This document shows positions 44,333 to 53,477 of a DNA stretch of 64,000 nt, in pieces. Numbering within the stretch: the stretch's first letter is position 1; each line of letters opens with the position of its first letter. The notes under the pieces were generated by a model. It saw nothing but the letters and a program-made list of their open reading frames with translations, had not been told where the DNA came from and did not search any database. Made by a program: the position numbers and the translations under genes. This DNA is from CBDFKS01 sp965248905 (GTDB lineage Bacteria; Chloroflexota; Dehalococcoidia; Lucifugimonadales; JAGWBF01), in the NCBI GenBank assembly GCA_965248905.1, contig CBDFKS010000001.1, forward strand, positions 1 through 64,000, read 5' to 3'.

Positions 44333-46038
44333 GAGCCTGTCTCAAAAGGTGTATGCATTCTCTTATAAGAAAGAAAAGGTTAGAATTGTCTGCAAGAATT
44401 GAGCAAAGGAGAGTCCAATGCCGCTTCGGCCGCTGAATCGAGAGCAGACATGGTTGTTTCCGCCGACTCTGGACGAAGTTGTGCCGCAAGACCATCCAGC
44501 GAGGTTTGTGGCAGAGTTTGTGGATGCTTTGGACCGTTGGGGATGGTCTGAGTTGGGTGTTGAGGTAGATGGAGAGGCATTGGGAGCGCCGGCGTACCAC
44601 CCTCGTGGGCTGTTGAGCGTGTGGCTGTATGGGTTCATGACTGGGGTGCGTTCCTGTCGCAAGCTGGAGGCAGCCTGCCGAGACCAGATACCGTACCTTT
44701 GGCTGACAGGTTGGCAGCATCCGGACCACAATACCTTGTGGCGGTTCTACAGAGACCATCGTGGAGCAATGAGGAAGCTCTTTAAGCGGACGGTGCGCAT
44801 GGCGGTGGCCATGGGCTTGGTGGATTTGGCGGTGCAGGCGGTGGATGGGACAAAGATAGTTGCCAACGCAGCGAAGGACAGGACCCAGGATGCTGAAGGG
44901 CTGCAGCGACTGCTGGAGCGGGTGGAGACGGCAATTAGAGACCTTGAAGCGCAGAACGAGGCAGGAGAAGGCGCTGTCCCTACGCGGCTTCCAAAGAAAC
45001 TGGCCAAAAAGGAGGCGCTGAGAGAACAGGTGCAGCAGGCAATGGAACAGCTTGCAGGCGAAGAGGAACAGCAACGCATCAATCTTACCGACAGCGATGC
45101 TGGGCTGATGAAGGGTAGACAGGGTATCGTGGCTGGGTACAATGCCCAAGTGATGGTCTCGCCACTGCAGATGGCCACCGACGAAGGCACTGGGCTGGTG
45201 ATCACCGCAGCGGACGTAGTGTGTGACGCCAACGACTATGGCCAGTTGACTCCGATGCTGGAACAAGCGGAGGAGATGACCGGAGACAAGGCGCAAGTAA
45301 CGCTGGCCGACGCGGGCTATCACTCCGGCGCCAACCTGGAGGAGTGCGCCCAACGGGAACAACAGGTGATCATGCCAGAGTCCCAGCACAAAGCCCTGGA
45401 GCACCCGTACCACAAGGACCGCTTTTGCTACGACGAGCAGACGGATAGTTACACCTGTCCACAGGGCCAGAGACTCCGCTTCACCCGAGTTAAGCGGACC
45501 AGGGGGACGCTCATGCGGCTGTATCGAGCCTCCGGAGCCATCTGCCGGGTGTGTCCGGCCTTCGGCATTTGCACCAAGGACGGGCGTCATGGGCGTGGGC
45601 TGGAGGTAGGACCTTACGAAGCCGTCCTGCGTCTTCATCGGGTATGGATGTCTACCGAGGAGGCCAAAAAGGCATACAAGCAGCGTATGCAACTGCCGGA
45701 ACCAGCTTTTGGGATTCTCAAAGAGCAACAAAGAGCTCGGGGGTTCTTGCTCCGTGGCGTTGTCAATGTGTCGGCCGAGTGGACCTTGTTGGCCACAAGC
45801 TTCAACCTGCGCACCTTGTGGCGTATATGGCGCGACTGGGGCAGACTTAGGTGGAGCCAGAGCTGGGCGCCGCCGGCGATAGCAGGGCCATGATGAGATG
45901 ACCGACTACGGCGTGTAAACCGCGCCATCCGCAAGATCCGATCGCTGTCGAGTCATCGTTTCCACTGCGCCAAACAGACTCGGACCTAGCATTATCGACT
46001 GACTCGTCGTCAATAATCCATCATTCTGGGACAGGCTC
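44333..46038 (+). mobile_element. IS1182-family insertion sequence
   Basis: About 1.7 kb. Ends GAGCCTGTCTCA (44333) and the complement of TGGGACAGGCTC (46027-46038) form a 12-bp terminal inverted repeat with one mismatch. The outer flanks contain CGACCCTATGTGG and AGGGTCGCCCCTACG, similar to the intergenic motifs at 7286-7430. The element may therefore have entered such a repeat, and its exact borders are uncertain. No target duplication is clear. Confidence 0.7.
44418..45893 (+). CDS. IS1182-family transposase
   Basis: 491-residue DDE transposase with an intact frame. N-terminal DUF772 domain (DHPARFVAEFVDALD), first Asp in AVDGTKIVANAA, a long charged insertion (about 155-220), second Asp in VTLADAGYHSG, a Cys-rich insert (YTCPQGQRL, then CRVCPAFGICTKDGRHGR) and C-terminal catalytic Glu near PEPAFGILKEQQRARGF. 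AAAGGAGAG precedes the ATG. A 497-codon open frame on the opposite strand is a coding shadow. Confidence 0.92.
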   Translation: MPLRPLNREQTWLFPPTLDEVVPQDHPARFVAEFVDALDRWGWSELGVEVDGEALGAPAYHPRGLLSVWLYGFMTGVRSCRKLEAACRDQIPYLWLTGWQHPDHNTLWRFYRDHRGAMRKLFKRTVRMAVAMGLVDLAVQAVDGTKIVANAAKDRTQDAEGLQRLLERVETAIRDLEAQNEAGEGAVPTRLPKKLAKKEALREQVQQAMEQLAGEEEQQRINLTDSDAGLMKGRQGIVAGYNAQVMVSPLQMATDEGTGLVITAADVVCDANDYGQLTPMLEQAEEMTGDKAQVTLADAGYHSGANLEECAQREQQVIMPESQHKALEHPYHKDRFCYDEQTDSYTCPQGQRLRFTRVKRTRGTLMRLYRASGAICRVCPAFGICTKDGRHGRGLEVGPYEAVLRLHRVWMSTEEAKKAYKQRMQLPEPAFGILKEQQRARGFLLRGVVNVSAEWTLLATSFNLRTLWRIWRDWGRLRWSQSWAPPAIAGP

Positions 46039-46258
46039 GCAGGGTCGCCCCTACGCAAAACTTTGACGCACACCAGGCGAATGGCTGCGGTTGACACTGG
46101 AAAGGACAGAGGATATTATGACTGAAATAGCCATTACATTCAGCGAACTCTAAATCTCTACACCTATGACGCTTAGTTAGGCTGCAGTTTCACACCTCCG
46201 GCCCTACCCAACGGGCCGGAAAGCTCCACAAAAATATCTTCAGAAGGGTGGTAATCCT
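46039..46258. other. Gene-free stretch after the IS1182-type element
   Basis: With 45894-46038 (IS right end) this makes about 365 bp without a gene. An 11-codon frame from ATG 46118, preceded by AGAGGATATT, is the only small frame with a ribosome-site-like start. No other structure was recognised. Confidence 0.5.
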
Positions 46259-47665
46259 ATGGCCAGCAAAGAGATAGCTTTGATGTCTCACCTGATGCGC
46301 CGCGCCGGATTCGGAGCGCCCTACCAGGAGTTGGAAGAGCGCGTTGCCAAAGGATACGAGGCAACCGTAGAGGAGCTTGTGAATCCCGAAGGGCAACCTG
46401 ACCTGGAGATGGACCTGCTCCAGCGTTACTACGTGGACTGGAAAGACTTGGTGGCCCTGGAGGTCAATCAGGCTTACTGGACCTATCGCATGATCAATAC
46501 GAAGCGCCCGCTTGAAGAGAAGATAGCCCTTTTCTGGCACGGCATACTTTGTACGGGCCACTCAAAATGCGACCACGGTAGACAGCTCCAGCTTCAGCTT
46601 GAAATGTTCCGTCGCGACGGAATGGGAAGCTTCCCCAATCTCTTGACCGAACTCTCCAGGGACCCTTCCATGGTCTTCTACCTGGATAACTGTATGAGCC
46701 ACAAGGGCGCGATCAATGAGAACTACGGGCGAGAGCTGCTTGAGCTGTTCTCCATGGGGGTGGGCATGGACGGCCATCCCAACTACAGCGAGGAGGATGT
46801 GAAAGTCTGTGCCCGGGCCTTCACAGGCTGGACAATCACAAACGCCGTACCCAGATACCCTTACGGAAGATACGAGGCCCAGTTCATATTCAACCCCGAC
46901 GACCATGATGACGATGAGAAAACCTTTCTGGGAGAGACAGGCCGCTGGAACGGCGAGGACGTCATAGACATAATTGCCAAACAGCCGGCCACCGCCCGGT
47001 TCCTTTCGCGACATTTGTACAACTTCTTCGTCGCCGATGAGCCCCAGGTCCCGGCCTGGCAAAATACTCCTCCAAGGGACCCAGAGGCCATCAAGGCTCT
47101 TGAAGACGAGTATTTCAGGTCCAATTACGACATTCGCTCCATGCTTCGGGTGCTGCTCAACTCCGACTTCTTCAAAAACGCCAGGTTCGCCAAGGTGAAA
47201 AGCCCGGCAGAGACGGTTATTGGCACCATGAGGCTGGTCGGAGACTTCAGATCTCCCAAGCCCGGCGTCCACCCCATTGCCATGGAGATGAGCTACATGG
47301 GCCAAGAGATCATGAACCCGCCTACCGTGGAAGGATGGCATACAGGCCGTGAGTGGATCGACAGCGGCACTCTGGTGGAACGGGTTAATTTCACCGCGGA
47401 CCAGGTCGGAAATCTAGACCACCCGGGTGTCCGAGCCATAGTCGACAGGTTAGGTTCGGAAGGGCCAACTTTGTCAGCAGAACGGCTTCTGGAGGCCTGC
47501 TTGGAAATGCTGGGGACTTACGAGCTTTCGGACGACACCCACAGCCGGCTCATCACCCATGCCCAACGAAGAGGCGAGATTCGTTCCGACAGCCAAGAAT
47601 TCCCTAAACGTGTCACCCAGATGCTCCAGCTGATAGTCGCAACCCAGGAATATCAATTCGCCTAA
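46259..47665 (+). CDS. DUF1800 domain-containing protein
   Basis: 468-residue DUF1800 protein. Family hallmarks: LMRRAGFGAP at the N-terminus, KIALFWHGILCTGHSK, NYGRELLELFSMGVG and YSEEDVKVCARAFTGWTI, and a C-terminal MNPPTVEGWHTGREW. DUF1800 genes are typically followed by a DUF1501 gene, as here, and the pair is thought to act together; biochemistry is unknown. No Tat or Sec signal peptide is visible. Confidence 0.9.
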   Translation: MASKEIALMSHLMRRAGFGAPYQELEERVAKGYEATVEELVNPEGQPDLEMDLLQRYYVDWKDLVALEVNQAYWTYRMINTKRPLEEKIALFWHGILCTGHSKCDHGRQLQLQLEMFRRDGMGSFPNLLTELSRDPSMVFYLDNCMSHKGAINENYGRELLELFSMGVGMDGHPNYSEEDVKVCARAFTGWTITNAVPRYPYGRYEAQFIFNPDDHDDDEKTFLGETGRWNGEDVIDIIAKQPATARFLSRHLYNFFVADEPQVPAWQNTPPRDPEAIKALEDEYFRSNYDIRSMLRVLLNSDFFKNARFAKVKSPAETVIGTMRLVGDFRSPKPGVHPIAMEMSYMGQEIMNPPTVEGWHTGREWIDSGTLVERVNFTADQVGNLDHPGVRAIVDRLGSEGPTLSAERLLEACLEMLGTYELSDDTHSRLITHAQRRGEIRSDSQEFPKRVTQMLQLIVATQEYQFA

Positions 47666-47669
47666 GACG

Positions 47670-47757
47670 ATCGTCGTGCTGAGTGCAGCGAAGCACCTCG
47701 CCATGCAAAGCAGAGGCTCTTCGCACAGTTTATCCTGAGGAACGAATGGCTCAGAGT
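47670..47757. repeat. Intergenic repeat-like segment
   Basis: Contains GTGCTGAGTGCAGCGAAGCA, then CAGTTTATCCTGAGGA, then GCTCAGAGTGAC. It shares the CTGAG/GCGAAG vocabulary of the other palindromic repeats and lies between the DUF1800 and DUF1501 genes. Confidence 0.4.
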
Positions 47758-47782
47758 GACAAGTGAAAGAGGAGTAGAGATC

Positions 47783-48916
47783 ATGACGTCTAGCAAAAAA
47801 GACCCGGTGCTAGTGGTCCTCCAGCTCTCAGGGGGCAACGATGCTCTGAATACCGTAGTCCCTTATGCAGACCCCCTGTACGTAGATAACAGGCCTGCGG
47901 TGAGAATTGCTGAGGACCAGGTGCTGCCTATCAACGATTACATCGGGTTCAACCCTGCCATCGCACCCATCAAGAAGTTGTACGACGAAGGGAACGTCGC
48001 CATTATCCAGGGCATCGGCTACCCCAACCCCAACCGCTCCCATTTTCGTTCCATGGACATATGGCATACCTGCGAGCCCGACAAGATAGGCTCAGAAGGC
48101 TGGCTGGGCCGAGCGATAAGAGAGATAGACCCCAACTCGGAGAACGTTCTTACCGGAGTGAACTTCGGTCGCGGCCTCCCTAGGGCCTTAGCGGCGCCCG
48201 CGGTGCCCGTGGCTTCAGTGGGCAACCTTGAAACCTATGGCGTTCTGACCGGTATCGAGGGTGAGGACCAGCGGAGCGAAGCCCTGGATGTGTTCTCAAA
48301 TATCTACTCCCCCATGCTGGGCAGAGACATGGTCATGGAGTACCTATCCCAAACGGGTATGGACGCCCTGAAGGGCGCCGACATACTCAGCACGGCACCG
48401 GGAAAGTACTCATCCACCGTGGAATACGCGAGTAACAGCGTTGCCCGGTACATGCGGAACATAGCCCAGGTACACATGGCGGAGCTGGGCACCCGCGTTC
48501 TGTATACCACCGCGCCATTTAACAGCTTCGACACCCACGCCGGACAGATGGCGGCACATGCCAGGCTCTGGGCCGACGTTTCCAGTGCTGTGGGCGATTT
48601 CTGCGACGACTTGAAAGAGAACGACGCCGGAGAAAACGTGGTCCTACTGCTGTTCACAGAGTTTGGAAGGCGTGTGCATGACAACGGCTCAGGTACCGAC
48701 CACGGCTCGGGAGGCTTAGCCTTCGTAATAGGCAATAAGGTGAAGGGTGGCCTATACGGCGAGTATCCTTCCCTCGAAGCAGACAAACTTTTGGAGGGAG
48801 ACCTGCACTATAACAATGACTTCCGGGGCCTCTACGCCACTCTATTAGAGAAGTGGATGGAGGTAGACTCCAAGTCCGTGGTCGGAGGTAGCTTCGAGCA
48901 GATGGACTTCATCTAG
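47783..48916 (+). CDS. DUF1501 domain-containing protein
   Basis: 377-residue DUF1501 protein, of an alkaline-phosphatase/sulfatase-like superfamily. Motifs: VLVVLQLSGGNDALNTVVPY, IIQGIGYPNPNRSHFRSMDIWHT, FNSFDTHAGQ and LLLFTEFGRRVHDNGSGTDHGSGG, holding the Asp/His residues of a putative metal site. Most DUF1501 proteins have a Tat signal; none is seen here, so a cytoplasmic location is implied. The ATG at 47783 follows AGAGGAGTAGAGATC. Partner of the upstream DUF1800 gene. Confidence 0.9.
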   Translation: MTSSKKDPVLVVLQLSGGNDALNTVVPYADPLYVDNRPAVRIAEDQVLPINDYIGFNPAIAPIKKLYDEGNVAIIQGIGYPNPNRSHFRSMDIWHTCEPDKIGSEGWLGRAIREIDPNSENVLTGVNFGRGLPRALAAPAVPVASVGNLETYGVLTGIEGEDQRSEALDVFSNIYSPMLGRDMVMEYLSQTGMDALKGADILSTAPGKYSSTVEYASNSVARYMRNIAQVHMAELGTRVLYTTAPFNSFDTHAGQMAAHARLWADVSSAVGDFCDDLKENDAGENVVLLLFTEFGRRVHDNGSGTDHGSGGLAFVIGNKVKGGLYGEYPSLEADKLLEGDLHYNNDFRGLYATLLEKWMEVDSKSVVGGSFEQMDFI

Positions 48917-49031
48917 CTAGCGTGAAGAACGTAGCCAATATACTGCACCAAAGAGACGATACCTGTGAATGGGATAGATCGCGCCCAATAACTATTCAAC
49001 CTTTAAAGAAAGCCCCTCCGTGAGGTGAACA

Positions 49032-50057
49032 ATGACCACCCAGACTCTCGGATTAACCCTGCAATACAGCCACACCATAGGCCGAGCGGAGTTCTCAGGC
49101 CCCGGCTTCAGACATCCCATGGACATGGCCCGCTCTGAAGGGGACCTCATGTACGTGGTGAGCCGTTCCTACGAGTATCGACCCGATGGCAAAAGGGTAA
49201 CTGCTTTGACCGTTGACGAGGACTACATAGGCGAGTTCGGCCAGGGCGTTACTACCGCTGGGATATACGAAAACTCTGCCGCCGACGGGTCCCTTATCTG
49301 GCCTACCTCCATAACCGTGGATAAATCGGGCAACGTTTACGTCGCTGATGAGTGGCTCAATCGTATCTCCATGTTCACTAAGGATGGAGAGTGGATGGGA
49401 AAGTGGGGAACCCCAGGTAAAAGCGACGGCGAGATCGACCACCCTTCCGGACTGGCCTTCGACCGGGATGATAATCTCTATCTGGTAGACAGCGTCAATA
49501 ATCGCATCCAGAAGTTCACCAAGGATGGCAAATATCTTGCTCAGTGGGGCAGAGCAGGAAACGGAGATGGGGAGTTCAACCTGCCCTGGGGCATTGAGAT
49601 TGATAGTGAAGGCGACATTTATGTGGCCGATTGGCGCAACGATCGCGTTCAGAAGTTCAGCCCCGACGGCCAGTTTCTAATGAAGTTCGGTACGTCAGGT
49701 AAAGGGGATGGAGAGCTGAATCGGCCTACCAGCGTGGCTGTCGATAACGATGGAGTCATCTACGTGACTGACTGGGGTAACGACAGGCTTCAGGTGTTCA
49801 ACGGCACGGGTGAATTCCTCACTTTAGTTACAGGCGACGCGACCATCTCCAAGTGGGGGAAGGACAAGCTGGACGCCAACCCCGAGATGTGGCAGGAGCG
49901 CAAGATGGCCCAGGGTCTGGAGCGCGAAAAGCTGTTCTGGGGGCCCATAGCGGTCGATGTTGACGACGAAGGCAGAATCTTCGTGGTTGAGTCGGCCCGT
50001 TCCCGCATTCAGGTCTACCGAAAACAGCCACCTGTATTTCAGGGCATACGTCTATGA
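49032..50057 (+). CDS. NHL-repeat beta-propeller protein (paralogue 3)
   Basis: 341 residues with NHL units such as SITVDKSGNVYVADEWLNRISMF, GLAFDRDDNLYLVDSVNNRIQKF and GIEIDSEGDIYVADWRNDRVQKF. No signal peptide. It is more regular than the two other NHL proteins of the window and differs at the N-terminus. It follows the DUF1800-DUF1501 pair by about 115 bp, possibly as a third member of one unit. GAGGTGAACA precedes the ATG. Confidence 0.85.
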   Translation: MTTQTLGLTLQYSHTIGRAEFSGPGFRHPMDMARSEGDLMYVVSRSYEYRPDGKRVTALTVDEDYIGEFGQGVTTAGIYENSAADGSLIWPTSITVDKSGNVYVADEWLNRISMFTKDGEWMGKWGTPGKSDGEIDHPSGLAFDRDDNLYLVDSVNNRIQKFTKDGKYLAQWGRAGNGDGEFNLPWGIEIDSEGDIYVADWRNDRVQKFSPDGQFLMKFGTSGKGDGELNRPTSVAVDNDGVIYVTDWGNDRLQVFNGTGEFLTLVTGDATISKWGKDKLDANPEMWQERKMAQGLEREKLFWGPIAVDVDDEGRIFVVESARSRIQVYRKQPPVFQGIRL

Positions 50058-50192
50058 GCGTTCTAGTCAGTCAAGCCATAGAGAACTGAACACAGTCGGT
50101 ATAGAATAAGGCGTCATGCTCCGAAGCGATGGTGTAAACTCATTGGACGAACTGGAGACTAGGGCCCTGTCAACTAGATTTTGATAGGTGTC

Positions 50193-50280
50193 TTTCACCC
50201 CCATCCTAGCCTTCCCCCATCGAGGGGGAAGGGACTTGTTCTCCCCCCCTTGATGGGGGAGAGTTAGAGTGGGGATGAAA
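50193..50280. repeat. MITE-like cruciform repeat
   Basis: 88 bp with outer arms TTTCACCCCCATCCTAGCC and its imperfect complement ending AGAGTGGGGATGAAA. Two inner hairpins follow: CCTTCCCCC/GGGGGAAGG (50210-50232) and TCTCCCCC/GGGGGAGA (50240-50262). Non-coding; typical of small non-autonomous repeats. Confidence 0.7.
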
Positions 50281-50390
50281 CGATGCTTCAATTTTAAGGT
50301 TAACTGAGTACTAGCTTTGGAGCGAGCGTCAGAAAGGTGGGAGTGCCAGGCGAGATAGCCGGCCTCCTATGCAGGATCGGGAGTAATACT

Positions 50391-50834
50391 ATGAACCAAC
50401 AGCAACTGGCCCGAAAGTTGAAGCGCTGGGGCATCCGGCTCACTCCTCAGAGGCTTGCCATCGCGGAAGTGGTGATCAACTCAAAGGACCACCCCTCGGT
50501 GCAGCAGATTTACGATCGGGTCAGTGACCAGTTCCCATATATTACCCTCGCCACAGTCTACTCCACATTGGGCGTATTGCAGAACAAGGGATTGGTCCAG
50601 GAGCTACCCTTCGAGAAACTGTCCAGATATGACGCCAACCTGGCTCCCCATGCAAACCTGGTCTGTGTATCTTGCGGTACTGTTGTGGATACCGATATAG
50701 GTCAGGACCAGATCGAGCTACTGAGGAGGGAACTGGCACACAAAGCCGAATTCGATATCGCTTCCCAGAGAGTGGACTTCTACGGCTGGTGCCCCAATTG
50801 TCCAGTTGAGACTCTTAGCGAGTCTAGCGCTTAA
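50391..50834 (+). CDS. Fur-family regulator, PerR-like
   Basis: 147-residue metal-dependent repressor. N-terminal winged helix (GIRLTPQRLAIAEVV, then TLATVYSTLGVLQNKG). Metal positions aligned to B. subtilis PerR: His37 in DHPSVQQIY, Asp85 in SRYDANL, His91 in APHANLVC, Asp104 in GTVVD. Position 93 is Asn rather than His. The structural zinc Cys pairs are CVSC and CPNC. Asp85 favours PerR (peroxide/Mn/Fe sensing) over Fur. ATG 50391 is chosen with GGGAG upstream. Targets unknown. Confidence 0.82.
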   Translation: MNQQQLARKLKRWGIRLTPQRLAIAEVVINSKDHPSVQQIYDRVSDQFPYITLATVYSTLGVLQNKGLVQELPFEKLSRYDANLAPHANLVCVSCGTVVDTDIGQDQIELLRRELAHKAEFDIASQRVDFYGWCPNCPVETLSESSA

Positions 50835-50860
50835 GGGTTGGATCGCTTACCGCCCCTGAT

Positions 50861-53332
50861 CTAATCTAGGTCACTGAGAATATCTCTATCTGATACCTCG
50901 TTCCAGCTTTCGATAAAGGCCTCTATCCCCATTCTGGACCGTAGACTGGATAGGTGTTTTTTCGCGTTGTTGAGGAGGGGCAAGCCGTGGGCAGTGGATA
51001 TCTCATAGGTGTGTGCCACGTACCAGACAGCGTGACTATAGTTGCCCCTTTGGTCAGCCAGCACCCCTAGCTGTCCCCAGGTTGCCACCCCCGCCACCTC
51101 ATCGTCGAGCTGAACATAGCTATCCAATGCCCGATGATACAAGGAATCCGCTTCCTGCCATTTGCGTTGGGCATGGGCCACCACCGCTAGCTGATGGTAG
51201 CAGTTGGCTAAACCTGTTTCATTGCCCAGCAACTCATAGGCGGCCAACGCCTTTCCGACCCACTCTTCGGCTTCCTCGTAATCCTTCCTATGTAGCGCCA
51301 TCACTCCAACTTGATAGTAGTCGTCGGCTCCGCTGGTCTCATCCTCCAGCTCGTCATAGATCGTTAGTGCTCGTTGATACCACCCAATGGCCTCTTCGAA
51401 GTCGTAGTGGGCTTGCGCTATCAGGCCTACCCGGTGATACATGGCCGCCGTGCCGGCCTGGTCCCCTACACTCTCGTAAGCTATTCTGGCCCTGTGGAAC
51501 CATTCCAGGGCAGGCTCGAATTCCAGACGAGATTCGGCTATCAACCCTAGCTGATGGCACTCACTTGCGATCTCACCCTCGTCCTGAAGCCCCTCTCGGA
51601 TCGTCAGAGCCTTGCGATGCCACTCCTCGGCCTCGTCATCGCGTCGCTGGGACTGGAGCATGAGCCCCATCTGGTGATAGCTGTCAGCGGACTCAGCTTC
51701 ATGGCCACCGGCTTCGTTTATCTCCAGAGCTTTACGGTACCAGTCCTCAGCCTGGTCATACTGTTTCCTGCCTTGTGCGACCATTCCCAGGTTGTGGAAT
51801 ATGGAGGCAAGCTGAACCTGAGATGCCGCGTCTCCCAGGGATTCAAGATATTTCAAGACATCGTTGCAGATGGAATCAGCCCTATCCAGTTCCCCTCGGC
51901 TTATAGCGTCGTTGATCTCCGTCCCTTGCAGGTACATCCACGAATCTATCGCGCCCCTCTCCTTTGCCTGCTCTGCCTGGGGGCCCACGTGAGACAGCAA
52001 CCGCTCTCGTAGCCGGCGTAACTCCACCACCCGCTCTTGCATCTTGTACACCTGCGCCAGTGGTTGCAACACAAGCTGAGCACTATCCCAACGTTGATCC
52101 GTCTGAGCCAATTCGAGCGCCCTCAGCAAGTTGGCTTCCTCCGCCAGTACACCTGTCACTGCGGACTCGGAGCTCTCTGATGCCAGGCTCTCCAGGAAAT
52201 AGTCTCCCAGGTCGGCATAGACATGCAGGAACTCATGCTCGAGGCTCTTGATCTGATGCGGGTCGAGCTGTCTTTCAAGCTGACGGCGCAAGAAGGTTGA
52301 CACAGACGGTGGAATCAGAAATATGCTGGCAGGTATCGAGTCCAAGAGCCCGAAGTCACGAGCCTCTCTGAGAAGAGTGCGGCAAGCGCCCCATCCCATC
52401 TCTTCACCCGTGACCGAGGCATATACCTCCCCCTGGGTAATGTGGGTGACCACGTCGAGAAGAACTCGTTGCCGGAACAAAGCTAAGAAGGACAGGTGAG
52501 TTCTCGTCCGAGGGCTCATGCGTGAGAAGCAGCATTCGAGGGCGGCATCAACGATTCCAACAGCCGTGTCTTCTCCTTGATCGGATGACGTAAGGTACGG
52601 TATCAGAGCGGACGGTGGATGCTCTTTAAGATGAGGCAGGACGACCCTCATCGCCATGGGGTTGCCACCGAGTAGCTGTAACAGCTCCGGATACTCTGGA
52701 TCCAGCTTTGCTTCATCTACAGCGACGCCATCCAGAATCAGGCCCGCCAGCTCTTTTAGCTTTGGTTCATTCAGCCCTTCCAGTTCAATGAATTGATAAT
52801 CAACCTGGTGATCATCGGCCCAGTCTTTATTTGGACCCGTGATAAGAATTCGGCCGGTACCTTGGCCGATATCTCTGAGGAAGTCCAGAATCTCCTGGCT
52901 TTCGGTGTCACCCAGGTGCCTAAACACGTTCTGAAAGCTGTCCCAGATGAGTAGACAATGGTTTTGATTAACATAGTCCACCACCCATTGCCGCTGTCGT
53001 TCCGACGGGAGCCGCGCGAATGTTATACCTCGCACGGTTGTGCCGATCTCGTGCAAGATCCTGCTCAGACCGGCTCCGTACTCGAAGTGAGTGAAGAAAA
53101 CCCCGCCTTCGGCCTTGCTATTATCTACCTCGCGCCGAGCAAATTCGCAAGCCAGCTCGGTCTTCCCCACTCCCGGGGGGGCCGTCAACAACACCGTTGG
53201 CGACTTGTGAAACGCCCTCCCGATGCTGACGATCTCTTCTTCCCGGCCAATCAGTCCGTACTTGCCCTGGGGTGGCAGGTCTACCTTGGGTTCGGTGGGC
53301 GCATTCCCGTTCTCTGGTATCGGATCAGGCAT
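50861..53332 (-). CDS. STAND-type NTPase with TPR domain
   Basis: 823-residue signal-transduction ATPase. The N-terminal NTPase has Walker A GVGKT (54-58), Walker B LLIWD (127-131), a sensor-like ILITG and an LGGNPMAM motif like the GLPLAL of NB-ARC proteins (about 80-240). A helical region (about 250-450) is followed by at least eight TPR units (about 480-780; many carry AEEWHRKAL or AIGWYQRALTIYD). There is no recognisable effector domain at either end. Possible roles are a transcription or defence regulator. The start at 53332 is the first ATG before the ATPase. Confidence 0.8.
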   Translation of the reverse strand: MPDPIPENGNAPTEPKVDLPPQGKYGLIGREEEIVSIGRAFHKSPTVLLTAPPGVGKTELACEFARREVDNSKAEGGVFFTHFEYGAGLSRILHEIGTTVRGITFARLPSERQRQWVVDYVNQNHCLLIWDSFQNVFRHLGDTESQEILDFLRDIGQGTGRILITGPNKDWADDHQVDYQFIELEGLNEPKLKELAGLILDGVAVDEAKLDPEYPELLQLLGGNPMAMRVVLPHLKEHPPSALIPYLTSSDQGEDTAVGIVDAALECCFSRMSPRTRTHLSFLALFRQRVLLDVVTHITQGEVYASVTGEEMGWGACRTLLREARDFGLLDSIPASIFLIPPSVSTFLRRQLERQLDPHQIKSLEHEFLHVYADLGDYFLESLASESSESAVTGVLAEEANLLRALELAQTDQRWDSAQLVLQPLAQVYKMQERVVELRRLRERLLSHVGPQAEQAKERGAIDSWMYLQGTEINDAISRGELDRADSICNDVLKYLESLGDAASQVQLASIFHNLGMVAQGRKQYDQAEDWYRKALEINEAGGHEAESADSYHQMGLMLQSQRRDDEAEEWHRKALTIREGLQDEGEIASECHQLGLIAESRLEFEPALEWFHRARIAYESVGDQAGTAAMYHRVGLIAQAHYDFEEAIGWYQRALTIYDELEDETSGADDYYQVGVMALHRKDYEEAEEWVGKALAAYELLGNETGLANCYHQLAVVAHAQRKWQEADSLYHRALDSYVQLDDEVAGVATWGQLGVLADQRGNYSHAVWYVAHTYEISTAHGLPLLNNAKKHLSSLRSRMGIEAFIESWNEVSDRDILSDLD

Positions 53333-53477
53333 AACTAATCACAGTTCCTTATTTTCACGGACGCCACACAGATTCTAGGCTGATTGAAGGGAAGCTGAGG
53401 GTAATTTCGCATTACTTCGCATTACAGAGTCAGAACTGAAGGCAAACTTGGGTTGGAAGAAGTCATGATTAGATTCG

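Noticed and set aside
44238..45731. 497-codon open frame on the minus strand
   Set aside because: It lies antisense to the IS1182 transposase, has no family resemblance and no ribosome site; it mirrors the codon bias of the real gene.
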